A DNA stretch of 64,000 nucleotides from Flavobacteriaceae bacterium. Its GTDB lineage: Bacteria; Bacteroidota; Bacteroidia; Flavobacteriales; Flavobacteriaceae. The position numbers were made by a program, and so were the translations under genes. How positions within the stretch are numbered: position 1 is the first letter of the stretch; each line of letters opens with the position of its first letter. Shown piece after piece: positions 1 to 8,630 of the stretch. The stretch is taken from NCBI GenBank assembly GCA_021647405.1, contig JAKIUU010000003.1:85229-149228 (forward strand), in the 5' to 3' direction. Under the pieces are notes generated by a model. That model was not told the DNA's origin and searched no databases. It worked only from the letters and a program-made list of their open reading frames with translations.

Positions 1-96
1 CGATAGAACCACACAGCCTTTGTTTAGTAGTTTTTCGCGTGGTCTATCATCAATATTCCATTTTTTTATACTAAAATTACCCTCTTTTGTAGTCAT
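1..96 (-). CDS. radC: RadC family DNA repair protein, N-terminal fragment (runs off window)
   Basis: The reverse strand is open from the ATG at 96-94 to the window edge and encodes 32 residues. They include IKKWNIDDRPREKLLNKG, which closely matches the conserved N-terminus of RadC/JAB-domain proteins (typically 'W..DDRPREKLL.KG...LS'). RadC proteins carry a helix-hairpin-helix region followed by a JAB/MPN metalloprotease-like domain. Their exact role in repair or recombination is unsettled. The rest of the gene lies left of the window, so the metal-binding motif cannot be checked. It is divergent from the permease at 172 and shares a 75-bp intergenic region with it. Confidence 0.8.
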   Translation of the reverse strand, partial: MTTKEGNFSIKKWNIDDRPREKLLNKGCVVLS

Positions 97-134
97 TGTA
101 TAAGCAAAGCTTAAAGATACTAAAGAAAAAATAA

Positions 135-142
135 TACATTTG
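135..142 (+). promoter_or_regulatory. Bacteroidota -7 box for the permease gene
   Basis: TACATTTG fits the Bacteroidota TAnnTTTG -7 consensus and ends 29 bases before the permease ATG at 172. It lies in the short divergent region shared with radC. No clear -33 TTG was picked out. Confidence 0.5.
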
Positions 143-171
143 TCATTTGATTCAAAATTTTAATTTGAAAA

Positions 172-1902
172 ATGACTAAAACACATAAGAAGTTAGGCGA
201 ACTAGCTTCAACTGCTATTTGCGGAAATGATATCAGTTCTTCAGTTCTATACGTTTCGGCTTTATCTATTTTTTACGCTGGACAATACGCGTGGATTACC
301 TTACTAATCGTGGCTTTTGTATTATTTCTTTTTCGTAAAATTTACGGCGAAGTTGTTGGGGCGCTGCCTTTAAATGGAGGGGCTTATAACGCTTTATTAA
401 ACACAACAAGCAAACAATTGGCCTCGTTAGCAGCCACCCTAACACTGCTATCTTATATGGCTACTGCCGTCATTTCGGGTAATGAGGCCATGCACTACTT
501 ACATCACCTAATACCAAATATGCCTGTAATAGTTGCTACAATAGTCTTGCTTGGTATTTTTGCAACATTAACCATAGGTGGCATTACAGAATCAGCTAAA
601 GTAGCTATTGGTATTTTTATATTTCACTTGTTTTCTCTACTTGTTTTAACCCTGTTTATTGGATACTATTTGTCGCAACACGGTTTGAGTCAATTTTTCG
701 AAAATCAAGAGGCTCCTCTTCGTCAAGGCAGTATCGGAATGGCCATATTTTTTGGCTTTGCCGCTTCTATGTTAGGCGTATCAGGATTCGAAAGTTCGGC
801 TAATTTTGTAGAAGAACAAGCCGATGGTGTTTTTCCAAAAACACTTAGAAATATGTGGTCTGTGGTAAGTGTTATCAATCCACTTATGGCTTTATTTGCC
901 TTGGCTTTATTTGCTTTGCCCGTTTTACAAAGCGATGCCTATCAAAATACTTTGCTCATAGAAATGGGCGAACATGTAGGCGGAAAATGGATGGGTGTTC
1001 TTATTGCTATAGACGCAGTATTGGTATTAAGTGGTGCTGTTTTAACTAGCTATGTAGGTGTTTCTGGCTTGCTCGAACGCATGACATTAGACCGTATTTT
1101 ACCACAATATTTTCTTAAAAAAAACAGCAAAGGAAGTTCGTATCGCATCATATTGATGTTCTTTTTATTAAGTGTATCGGTGCTGCTTATTACCCAAGGC
1201 AATGTAAAATTATTGGCAGGAGTCTACACCATTTCATTCCTATCGGTTATGGCCTTGTTTGGCATCGGTAATATTTTGTTAAAAGTAAAACGCGCCAAAT
1301 TACCACGACCAGAGCAGGCCTCGTGGATTGCTGTAATTGTAGCCATTATTGCTGTTGTTTTTGCCCTTTCGGGAAATGTATTAATGGTACCTAGAGATGG
1401 TATGCCTAGTAATATTACCATCTTTATGCCTTATTTTTTAACCGCAATGGGCTTTATTTTTATCATGCTTAACAGGATAATAATTTTAAGAAGCTTTTTA
1501 AGAATAGTGAAATACTTTAACAGTAAAATTATTAAAACCATTAACGATATTGTCAAACAAGAATTTGTGTTTTTTACAAAAGGAGATCATTTGTCTAATT
1601 TAAATAAAGTGATGCTCTACATAAAACAAAACGAGCACACGCGCAAAATTAAAATAGTAACCGTTCTTAACAAAGATGAAGAGGTTAGTATCAAACTAAA
1701 AACCGATATCGAATTTCTAGACCGCGAATACCCCGATATTGACATTGATTTTGTGGTTATTCACGACACCTTTGGTCCCAAGCTCATAAATAAACTGTCT
1801 AATGAATGGAATATTCCTGTAAACTTTATGTTTATTGGGTCGCCGGGCGATAAATTCCCCTACCGTGTAGAACAATTAGGGGGGGTTCGCTTAATTATTT
1901 AA
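172..1902 (+). CDS. APC-superfamily amino acid permease with C-terminal cytosolic tail
   Basis: A 576-residue polytopic inner-membrane protein. Residues 1 to about 450 contain roughly twelve hydrophobic segments. The N-terminal helix has the APC-type unwound pattern (AICGNDISSSVLY), followed by an invariant-looking GGAYN. It probably imports an amino acid or other small amine by proton or sodium coupling; the substrate cannot be read from sequence. Residues from about 455 form a soluble tail with alternating beta-alpha pattern (KIKIVTVL, DIDFVVIHD, NFMFIGSPGDKFPYR) and look like a small regulatory domain. The ATG is 30 bases from a good -7 box. It seems monocistronic: a weak hairpin of TTCTTTT/AAAAGAA follows at about 1904-1920. 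Confidence 0.85.
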   Translation: MTKTHKKLGELASTAICGNDISSSVLYVSALSIFYAGQYAWITLLIVAFVLFLFRKIYGEVVGALPLNGGAYNALLNTTSKQLASLAATLTLLSYMATAVISGNEAMHYLHHLIPNMPVIVATIVLLGIFATLTIGGITESAKVAIGIFIFHLFSLLVLTLFIGYYLSQHGLSQFFENQEAPLRQGSIGMAIFFGFAASMLGVSGFESSANFVEEQADGVFPKTLRNMWSVVSVINPLMALFALALFALPVLQSDAYQNTLLIEMGEHVGGKWMGVLIAIDAVLVLSGAVLTSYVGVSGLLERMTLDRILPQYFLKKNSKGSSYRIILMFFLLSVSVLLITQGNVKLLAGVYTISFLSVMALFGIGNILLKVKRAKLPRPEQASWIAVIVAIIAVVFALSGNVLMVPRDGMPSNITIFMPYFLTAMGFIFIMLNRIIILRSFLRIVKYFNSKIIKTINDIVKQEFVFFTKGDHLSNLNKVMLYIKQNEHTRKIKIVTVLNKDEEVSIKLKTDIEFLDREYPDIDIDFVVIHDTFGPKLINKLSNEWNIPVNFMFIGSPGDKFPYRVEQLGGVRLII

Positions 1903-2167
1903 TTGTTCTTTTACCAAAAGAACATCACAGTTGAAACCGCCCCCTTTTCCTGAAATAATGTAAGCATACTTTGGCTAATTGGAATAATTACTGTTATATT
2001 TTTTTTGGTCTCATTCGTTAGTAAAAACCATGTACTTTTAGCGCATAGTGGTTTAATTACTTCTTGTACCCTTACCCCTTAGACAACAAATAAAAGGCTT
2101 CCTCAATCTGTAATTTAATCAACGATTTTCATTAAATTGCACTACTTTTTAAAAGATTTGCATTTAT

Positions 2168-5100
2168 ATGGACATTATCATACCTTATATTCCTAAAAAC
2201 AAAATTAGAATCGTTACAGCAGCATCCCTTTTTGATGGTCATGATGCTGCCATAAACATCATGCGTCGCATTCTTCAAAGTACGGGTGTAGAAGTCATTC
2301 ACCTCGGCCACGACCGCAGTGTAGAAGATGTTGTGAATACAGCCATTCAAGAAGATGTACAAGCCATTGCTGTAACTTCTTATCAAGGTGGTCATAATGA
2401 ATACTTTAAATACATGTGCGATTTATTGCAAGAAAAAGGAGCTCCTCAAATCAAAATATTTGCCGGTGGTGGTGGCGTTATTTTACCCAAAGAAATTAAA
2501 GATTTAATGGCCTATGGCATTACGCGCATATATTCTCCTGACGACGGTCGTAAAATGGGATTACAAGGGATGATAAATGATATGGTCCAAAAATCTGACT
2601 TTGATAGCCCATCCCTAACCCTTCCCAAAGGGAAGGGAATTAAAGATAGTTTAAAAGAAAAAAATATCAATACCATTGCCCGCTTGATATCTATAGCCGA
2701 AAACCATCCTGATACTTTTTCTAATATCTTTTCCCTTATGGGGAAATGTCCGAAGAACAAAGGGGTTGTTTTAGGCATAACAGGTACAGGCGGTGCCGGA
2801 AAATCATCTTTGGTAGATGAATTGGTGCGGCGTTATTTATCAGATTTTCCTGATAAAACAATCAGTATTATCTCAATAGACCCTTCAAAAAAGAAAACAG
2901 GTGGGGCGCTTTTAGGAGACCGCATCCGTATGAACGCTATTAAAAATGACCGTGTTTATATGCGCTCTTTGGCCACACGGCAATCTAATTTGGCCATGTC
3001 AAAATACGTAAGCGATGCCTTGGCTGTTTTAAAAGCAGCACAATACGACTTGATTATTCTCGAAACCTCAGGCATTGGCCAATCAGACACCGAAATTATT
3101 GACCATTCTGATGTCTCTCTTTACGTGATGACACCAGAATACGGTGCCGCTACCCAACTCGAAAAAATTGACATGCTCGATTTTGCCGATGTGATTGCCC
3201 TTAATAAGTTTGACAAAAGAGGGGCTTTAGACGCTTTGCGCGATGTTAAAAAACAATACCAACGCAATCATAATTTATGGAATAAAAATATTGATGACAT
3301 GCCTGTATATGGCAGTATTGCCGCTCAATTTAACGACCCTGGCACCAATGCATTATACCGTAAATTAATCGATACTTTAAACAGTAAAACAGAAGCCAAA
3401 TTCGATTCAAAATTCAAATTAAAAGACAGCACTTCCGAAAAGCAATTTATCATTCCGCCAAACCGCACACGTTACTTATCTGAAATCACAGAAAGTAACA
3501 GACATTACAATAAATGGGCCAAACAACAAACCGAAATTGCCCAGAAATTGTACAGTATCTATAAAACTATTGAAACATTCTCTGGTGTCATTCTGAACGA
3601 AGTGAAGAATCTCAACAACTATTTTGAGGAATTAATTAATGATAAAGGTAATGACAAAATTGACATCATTAAAATTCTAAAAGCAGAATTTGATCGTGTT
3701 AAAATGGATTTAAGTCCTTACAATTGGCAACTTATAACCGAATGGGCATCGCAAAAACAGTCTTATAAAAATGAAGTGTTCAGTTTTAAAGTCCGTAACA
3801 AACAAATAGATATAAAAACGCATACCCTCTCTTTATCTCAAACAAAAATTCCAAAAATAGCGCTCCCAAAATACAAAGCTTGGGGAGATGTTTTAGCTTG
3901 GCAGTTGCAAGAAAATGTACCTGGCGCATTTCCGTTTACCGCTGGCATATTCCCATTTAAACGCACTGGCGAAGACCCTGCACGTATGTTTGCCGGCGAA
4001 GGCGGTCCCGAACGCACCAACCGCAGATTTCATTATGTAAGCTTAGGCCTGCCTGCCAAGCGTTTATCTGCCGCTTTTGACAGTGTAACACTGTACGGAA
4101 ACGACCCCGATTTAAGACCCGATATTTACGGCAAAATTGGCAATGCAGGGGTGTCTATCTGTTGCTTAGACGATATTAAAAAACTTTACTCTGGTTTCGA
4201 TTTAACCAATGCTTTGACTTCGGTTTCTATGACCATTAACGGTCCTGCGGCCATGATGCTATCTTATTTTATGAATGCGGCCATAGACCAAGAATGCGAA
4301 AAATACATCCGTGAAAACGGATTAGAAAATCAGGTAAACAAAAAAATTAAAGCCATTTACACAGACAAAGATTTGGAACGCCCCCAATACCAAGGCAATT
4401 TACCTAAAGGAAATGACGGGCTGGGCTTAATGTTGTTAGGCCTTACTGGCGACACTGTTTTACCTCAAGAGGTTTATCAAAAAATCAAAACCGAAACACT
4501 TTCTAAAGTGCGCGGCACGGTTCAAGCCGATATCTTAAAAGAAGATCAGGCGCAAAATACCTGTATTTTTTCTACCGAATTTGCCTTGCGTTTAATGGGC
4601 GATGTACAGGAATATTTTATCCAAAACAAAGTGCGTAATTTTTATTCGGTTTCAATCAGCGGGTATCATATTGCCGAAGCTGGTGCCAACCCTATTTCGC
4701 AATTGGCCTTTACCTTGGCCAACGGCTTCACTTATGTTGAGTATTATTTAAGCCGCGGTATGGACATCAATAAATTTGGACCCAATTTATCTTTCTTCTT
4801 CTCAAATGGCATCGATCCAGAATATGCTGTTATTGGCCGTGTGGCACGTAAAATTTGGGCCAAAGCCATGAAACAAAAATACGGTACAAATGAGCGGGCT
4901 CAAATGCTCAAATACCACATTCAAACATCAGGACGTTCGCTTCATGCTCAGGAAATTGACTTTAACGACATCCGCACCACTTTACAAGCCCTTTATGCCA
5001 TTTACGACAATTGTAATTCGCTACACACCAATGCTTACGACGAAGCCATTACGACGCCAACCGAAGAGTCTGTTCGCAGAGCCATGGCCATTCAGTTGAT

Positions 5101-5611
5101 TATAAATAAAGAATTAGGCTTGGCTAAAAACGAAAATCCTATTCAAGGGGCGTTTATAATTGAAGAATTGACCGATTTGGTAGAAGAAGCTGTTTATGTA
5201 GAATTCGACCGCATTAATGAACGTGGCGGTGTGTTGGGCGCCATGGAAACCATGTACCAACGCAGTAAAATACAGGAAGAAAGTTTGTATTACGAAACCT
5301 TAAAACACAATGGCGATTTCCCAATTATTGGCGTCAATACATTTTTGAGTAGTAAAGGCTCTCCTACCAATATTCCTCAAGAGGTCATTCGCGCTACAGA
5401 AAAAGAGAAAAAGTACCAGATAAAAGTGGTAAAAAATCTAAACATACTAAATAAACAAAAAATCGAGGTAGCTTTAGAGGCACTTAAAAAAGCAGCTGTC
5501 AATAATCAAAACTTATTTAGTTGTTTGATGGAAGCTTCTAAAATATGCTCTTTAGGCCGAATAACAGAAGCTTTATTTACCGTTGGCGGACAGTATAGAA
5601 GGAATATGTAA
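2168..5611 (+). CDS. icmF: Fused isobutyryl-CoA mutase (IcmF)
   Basis: 1147 residues in the IcmF order. The B12-binding domain (about 1-145) has the DGHDAA cobalamin-His motif near residue 24. A MeaB-like G-protein chaperone (about 195-440) has the P-loop GTGGAGKSS, LETSGIGQSD and NKFD. The (beta/alpha)8 mutase domain (about 560-1147) has GAFPFTAGIFPFKR and YHIAEAGANP. The enzyme interconverts isobutyryl-CoA and n-butyryl-CoA or related acyl-CoAs using adenosylcobalamin, and the G domain loads and protects the cofactor. FPFTAGIFPFKR is typical of IcmF rather than methylmalonyl-CoA mutase. The linkers contain two translated dispersed repeats (SLTLPKGKG near residues 149-158, VILNEVKNL near 474-482), which help explain a length above the usual ~1,090 residues. 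No B12 riboswitch was recognised upstream. Confidence 0.93.
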   Translation: MDIIIPYIPKNKIRIVTAASLFDGHDAAINIMRRILQSTGVEVIHLGHDRSVEDVVNTAIQEDVQAIAVTSYQGGHNEYFKYMCDLLQEKGAPQIKIFAGGGGVILPKEIKDLMAYGITRIYSPDDGRKMGLQGMINDMVQKSDFDSPSLTLPKGKGIKDSLKEKNINTIARLISIAENHPDTFSNIFSLMGKCPKNKGVVLGITGTGGAGKSSLVDELVRRYLSDFPDKTISIISIDPSKKKTGGALLGDRIRMNAIKNDRVYMRSLATRQSNLAMSKYVSDALAVLKAAQYDLIILETSGIGQSDTEIIDHSDVSLYVMTPEYGAATQLEKIDMLDFADVIALNKFDKRGALDALRDVKKQYQRNHNLWNKNIDDMPVYGSIAAQFNDPGTNALYRKLIDTLNSKTEAKFDSKFKLKDSTSEKQFIIPPNRTRYLSEITESNRHYNKWAKQQTEIAQKLYSIYKTIETFSGVILNEVKNLNNYFEELINDKGNDKIDIIKILKAEFDRVKMDLSPYNWQLITEWASQKQSYKNEVFSFKVRNKQIDIKTHTLSLSQTKIPKIALPKYKAWGDVLAWQLQENVPGAFPFTAGIFPFKRTGEDPARMFAGEGGPERTNRRFHYVSLGLPAKRLSAAFDSVTLYGNDPDLRPDIYGKIGNAGVSICCLDDIKKLYSGFDLTNALTSVSMTINGPAAMMLSYFMNAAIDQECEKYIRENGLENQVNKKIKAIYTDKDLERPQYQGNLPKGNDGLGLMLLGLTGDTVLPQEVYQKIKTETLSKVRGTVQADILKEDQAQNTCIFSTEFALRLMGDVQEYFIQNKVRNFYSVSISGYHIAEAGANPISQLAFTLANGFTYVEYYLSRGMDINKFGPNLSFFFSNGIDPEYAVIGRVARKIWAKAMKQKYGTNERAQMLKYHIQTSGRSLHAQEIDFNDIRTTLQALYAIYDNCNSLHTNAYDEAITTPTEESVRRAMAIQLIINKELGLAKNENPIQGAFIIEELTDLVEEAVYVEFDRINERGGVLGAMETMYQRSKIQEESLYYETLKHNGDFPIIGVNTFLSSKGSPTNIPQEVIRATEKEKKYQIKVVKNLNILNKQKIEVALEALKKAAVNNQNLFSCLMEASKICSLGRITEALFTVGGQYRRNM
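2613..2637. repeat. CCCTAACCC palindromic repeat inside icmF
   Basis: CCCTAA is followed by a perfect 8-bp inverted repeat CCCTTCCC-AAA-GGGAAGGG (2619-2637). Similar CCCTAA-plus-palindrome units occur between genes at 42522-42560, 43605-43650 and 46621-46665. Here the unit is read through in frame in the linker between the B12 and G-protein domains of icmF, with no stop. Confidence 0.75.
3587..3613. repeat. GTCATTCTGAACGAAG-type dispersed repeat inside icmF
   Basis: This stretch matches the widespread Bacteroidota interspersed repeat of the form GTCATTCTGAnCGAAGnGAA(G)AATCT. It is translated as VILNEVKNL in the linker between the G-protein and mutase domains of icmF. A related copy (CCCTAAGCGAAG...GGGTCT) lies just downstream of the gene at 5641-5665. 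Confidence 0.65.
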
Positions 5612-5640
5612 GTAGCAGATAATTTGCAAGAGGCTGTGAC

Positions 5641-5665
5641 CACCCTAAGCGAAGTTAAAGGGTCT
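5641..5665. repeat. CCCTAAGCGAAG...GGGTCT dispersed repeat
   Basis: An intergenic copy of the common Bacteroidota 'CCCTgAGCGAAGtcgAAGGGtCt' repeat family lies between icmF and the methyltransferase gene. The arms CCCT/AGGG could form a short stem. No T-tract follows that would make it a clear terminator. Confidence 0.45.
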
Positions 5666-5723
5666 TTAAAAAAGCACCTATAATCTTCTCTCTCAAGAAA
5701 AAATATTTTTGTAATTTTATGAC

Positions 5724-6425
5724 ATGACTCCAGATCCTTTCGGCCAAGCGCTTTTAGACTATCAAAACAATGGTACTGCAGATGATATTGAGACCTATTC
5801 GTCTGTAGCAGGTAAAGATATTTTACCCATAAATCACTTCTTTAGAAGCTACCCAGATATGCCCAAACTAGAACAAAAAGCCTTAGATTTATGTACAGGA
5901 AAAGTTTTAGACATCGGCTGTGGAGCAGGGAGTCACAGTTTGTATCTTCAAGAAAAAGGATTTGATGTTACGGGCATCGACCTCTCAAAAGGTGCTGTAG
6001 AAACCTGTCAATTAAGAGGCCTTAAAAAAGCGCAGGTATTAGATTTTTGGCAATTAAAAAATCAGAAATACGACAGCATTTTATTGCTGATGAACGGCAT
6101 AGGCCTATGCGGCACATTAGACAAACTGCCCGGTTTTTTTGAACTCTTAAAAAGTCTTTTAAATCCCGGTGGTCAAATTTTAACCGATTCGTCTGATATC
6201 ATTTATATGTACACAGATGAAGAAGGCAATATTGAAGTTCCCCAATCAAAGTATTATGGCGAAGTTAAATTTACCATGACTTACAAAATGCAAAAAAGCA
6301 AAGCTTTTAATTGGTTGTACCTCGACACCAATACCTTAAATTTTTATGCTAAAATTTGCGATCTGCAATGCCAATTGGTTTTAGATGGCTCACATTATGA
6401 TTATTTGGTCAAACTTTTCGTATAA
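5724..6425 (+). CDS. Class I SAM-dependent methyltransferase
   Basis: 233 residues. The Rossmann motif I VLDIGCGAGSH is at 61-71 and the acidic residue ending strand 2 is in VTGIDLS near 81-87. The middle contains LLLMNGIGLCG, a strand-4-like stretch typical of small cytosolic methyltransferases. The substrate is unknown; the lack of an extra target-recognition domain suggests a small-molecule or protein target. A possible -7 box TATTTTTG lies at 5704-5711, which would give a very short leader. It is followed at 44 bases by the hydrolase gene, which has its own -7 box inside the gap. Confidence 0.8.
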   Translation: MTPDPFGQALLDYQNNGTADDIETYSSVAGKDILPINHFFRSYPDMPKLEQKALDLCTGKVLDIGCGAGSHSLYLQEKGFDVTGIDLSKGAVETCQLRGLKKAQVLDFWQLKNQKYDSILLLMNGIGLCGTLDKLPGFFELLKSLLNPGGQILTDSSDIIYMYTDEEGNIEVPQSKYYGEVKFTMTYKMQKSKAFNWLYLDTNTLNFYAKICDLQCQLVLDGSHYDYLVKLFV

Positions 6426-6429
6426 GTAA

Positions 6430-6437
6430 TAAATTTG
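6430..6437 (+). promoter_or_regulatory. -7 box for the S15 hydrolase gene
   Basis: TAAATTTG matches TAnnTTTG and ends 31 bases before the ATG at 6469, just after the stop of the methyltransferase gene. Confidence 0.45.
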
Positions 6438-6468
6438 TAGATTTACATCTCAACTAAGCTGTTATTTA

Positions 6469-8385
6469 ATGAAATTTTACATCAAATTAATCGGTGTCTT
6501 TTTGGCAGTATCCCTCTTTAGCTGTAAGGCTAAAAAAAAGGATTCAGAACCAAATTACGCACAAATACATTTTAACAAAAAAGAAGTCAACATTAAAATG
6601 CGTGATGGCGTCAACTTATTTACCAGTATTTATACGCCAAAAGACAAAAGTAAAAAATACCCAATTTTATTGCAACGCACACCTTACAGTTGTAGGCCTT
6701 ACGGCGAAGATAAATTCAGAACACGCATCGGGCCAAACCCTACCCTAATGAAGGAAGGTTACATAATTGTATATCAAGATGTGCGTGGCCGCTGGATGAG
6801 TGAGGGGACTTATGACAATATGCGCCCATACATCCCCAATAAAAAAGACAGCACACAAATAGATGAGAGTTCAGATACTTACGACACCATAGATTGGTTG
6901 GTGAAAAATGTAGAAAATAACAATGGTAAAGTAGGTACTTGGGGTATTTCGTATCCTGGATTTTATACCAGTTATTCAACCATTGATGCCCATCCTGCTT
7001 TAAAAGCAGCCTCACCGCAAGCCCCCATTGGTGATTTCTTTTTTGACGATTTTCATCACAATGGAGCCTTTTTACTAAGCTATTTTAGAGCCATCGGTTT
7101 GTTTGGCGCACCCAAAGATACCCCAACCGATACCGCTTGGTATCAGATGCCCACACTGCCATCAAAAGACCAATACCAATTCTTTTTAGACGCAGGCCCC
7201 ATCAGCAATCTGAACAAATATTACGAATATAAAAAGCTTGACAACACGTCAAAATTGAACGAAACATCTGTTAAAGACTTCTTTTGGAATGAAATTATAA
7301 ACCATCCCAACTATGACAGTAATTGGCAAAAAAAGAGTTTGGTAGGGCATTTAAAAAATGACGATTCAAAGGTTGCTACCATGGTGGTTGGTGGTTGGTA
7401 TGATGCCGAAGATTTATACGGTACTTTTGAAACTTACAAACATCTAGAAGCCAATAAATCTAACAGTTATAACACCATGGTTATTGGCCCTTGGAGCCAC
7501 GGAGGTTGGGCACGCGAACGTGGCAGACAAACAGTAGGCAATGTCTATTTTGGCGACTCTATTTCTACTTTTTATCAAAAAAATATAGAAACCAAATTCT
7601 TCCATCATTTCTTAAAAGATAATGGCGATAACAACAGTGGTTTGCCCGAAGCTTATGTTTTTGATACAGGCAACAAAGATTGGCACCAATATCCTGTCTG
7701 GCCCCCTAAAAATATTGTGCAAAAAACCTATTATTTAGAAGCCCATCAGACTTTGAGCACATCAGCACCAAACAAGAATGCCAAAGCCTTGAAATTTGTG
7801 AGCGACTTAAAAAAACCCGTACCCTATTCAGAAGATATTAAAACCGTTTTTACCCCACGTAAATATATGACAGACGACCAACGTTTTGCCGCACGCCGTC
7901 CAGATGTGTTGGTGTATCAAACACCTGTTTTAACAGAAGACATAACTTTGGTGGGCGATATTTGGGCCAAATTACAAGTGGCTACAACAGGTACAGATGC
8001 CGATTGGGTGGTAAAAATAATAGATGTTTTCCCGCCCGATGCTGAAGAAAATGCAGACATGCAAAGTCATTTAAAAATGAGTAATTATCATATGATGCTG
8101 CGCAGCGAAGTGATGCGGGGTAAGTTTAGAAATTCCTTTAGCCATCCACAAGCCATGGTGCCTAATAAAAAGACAGCTATAAATATCCATTTGCAAGATG
8201 TGTTTCATACCCTAAAAAAAGGACACCGCCTGCAAATTCAAATACAGAGTACCTGGTTTCCGTTAATTGACTTAAATCCGCAGACTTTTGTACCTAATAT
8301 TTACAAGGCCAAAGCCACCGATTTTAAAACACAAACCCACAGCGTATATCAAGATTCTAAAATTATTTTTAACACCATACAATAA
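6469..8385 (+). CDS. Exported CocE/NonD (S15, X-Pro dipeptidyl peptidase-like) hydrolase lipoprotein
   Basis: 638 residues. The N-terminus is a lipoprotein signal ending in a lipobox with Cys19 (LFSC). Residues about 40-380 form the alpha/beta-hydrolase domain with nucleophile elbow GISYPG (Ser161), a likely catalytic Asp312 (GGWYDAED) and His344 (PWSHGGW). A jelly-roll C-terminal domain follows, as in cocaine esterase, alpha-amino-acid ester hydrolase and X-Pro dipeptidyl peptidase. It probably works at the cell envelope on peptides or acyl esters/amides; the precise substrate cannot be told. VRGRWMSEG near residues 105-113 is the usual conserved stretch of the family. The gene is intact and seems to be transcribed alone. 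Confidence 0.9.
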   Translation: MKFYIKLIGVFLAVSLFSCKAKKKDSEPNYAQIHFNKKEVNIKMRDGVNLFTSIYTPKDKSKKYPILLQRTPYSCRPYGEDKFRTRIGPNPTLMKEGYIIVYQDVRGRWMSEGTYDNMRPYIPNKKDSTQIDESSDTYDTIDWLVKNVENNNGKVGTWGISYPGFYTSYSTIDAHPALKAASPQAPIGDFFFDDFHHNGAFLLSYFRAIGLFGAPKDTPTDTAWYQMPTLPSKDQYQFFLDAGPISNLNKYYEYKKLDNTSKLNETSVKDFFWNEIINHPNYDSNWQKKSLVGHLKNDDSKVATMVVGGWYDAEDLYGTFETYKHLEANKSNSYNTMVIGPWSHGGWARERGRQTVGNVYFGDSISTFYQKNIETKFFHHFLKDNGDNNSGLPEAYVFDTGNKDWHQYPVWPPKNIVQKTYYLEAHQTLSTSAPNKNAKALKFVSDLKKPVPYSEDIKTVFTPRKYMTDDQRFAARRPDVLVYQTPVLTEDITLVGDIWAKLQVATTGTDADWVVKIIDVFPPDAEENADMQSHLKMSNYHMMLRSEVMRGKFRNSFSHPQAMVPNKKTAINIHLQDVFHTLKKGHRLQIQIQSTWFPLIDLNPQTFVPNIYKAKATDFKTQTHSVYQDSKIIFNTIQ

Positions 8386-8431
8386 AAGGTATTAAGCCTT
8401 AGGGTAGAACCCTTGAACCCAATATAAAGAA

Positions 8432-8480
8432 CCGACCCAGAGGGTCGGGGTATTGACCTATACCCCGCCAAAAAGCGGGA
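8432..8480. repeat. Cluster of three short palindromes
   Basis: Three consecutive inverted repeats: CCGACCC-aga-GGGTCGG (8432-8448), CGGGGTAT-tgacct-ATACCCCG (8447-8468) and CCCGC-caaaaa-GCGGG (8464-8479). They lie in the convergent gap between the hydrolase and the MFS gene, directly before the 51-bp repeat at 8490. They could act in transcript 3' ends, but no T-tract supports a simple terminator. Confidence 0.55.
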
Positions 8481-8489
8481 TTAGTTCAA

Positions 8490-8540
8490 CTTACTATTTT
8501 GAATGCGCCGCTTATCACAGCTTTTAAAAATAGCGTTTCA
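8490..8540. repeat. 51-bp interspersed repeat, copy 1
   Basis: The 51-bp unit begins CTTACTATTTTGAATGCGCC and ends AATAGCGTTTCA. A second copy of equal length lies at 24460-24510, identical at most positions. CTATTTT near the left end pairs with AAAATAG near the right end. Both copies are directly preceded by a short palindrome. Confidence 0.7.
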
Positions 8541-8630
8541 CTAATAAACTACCCGACGCAGGTCTGCCTACTGCCGGCTTGCGTGGTATAAAATGGCGTT
8601 TTTATGCTTTTATTTCGAAACAAAAACAAC

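Noticed and set aside
1903..2167. Cobalamin riboswitch upstream of icmF
   Set aside because: No B12-box-like motif or suitable long structured leader was recognised in the 265-bp gap.
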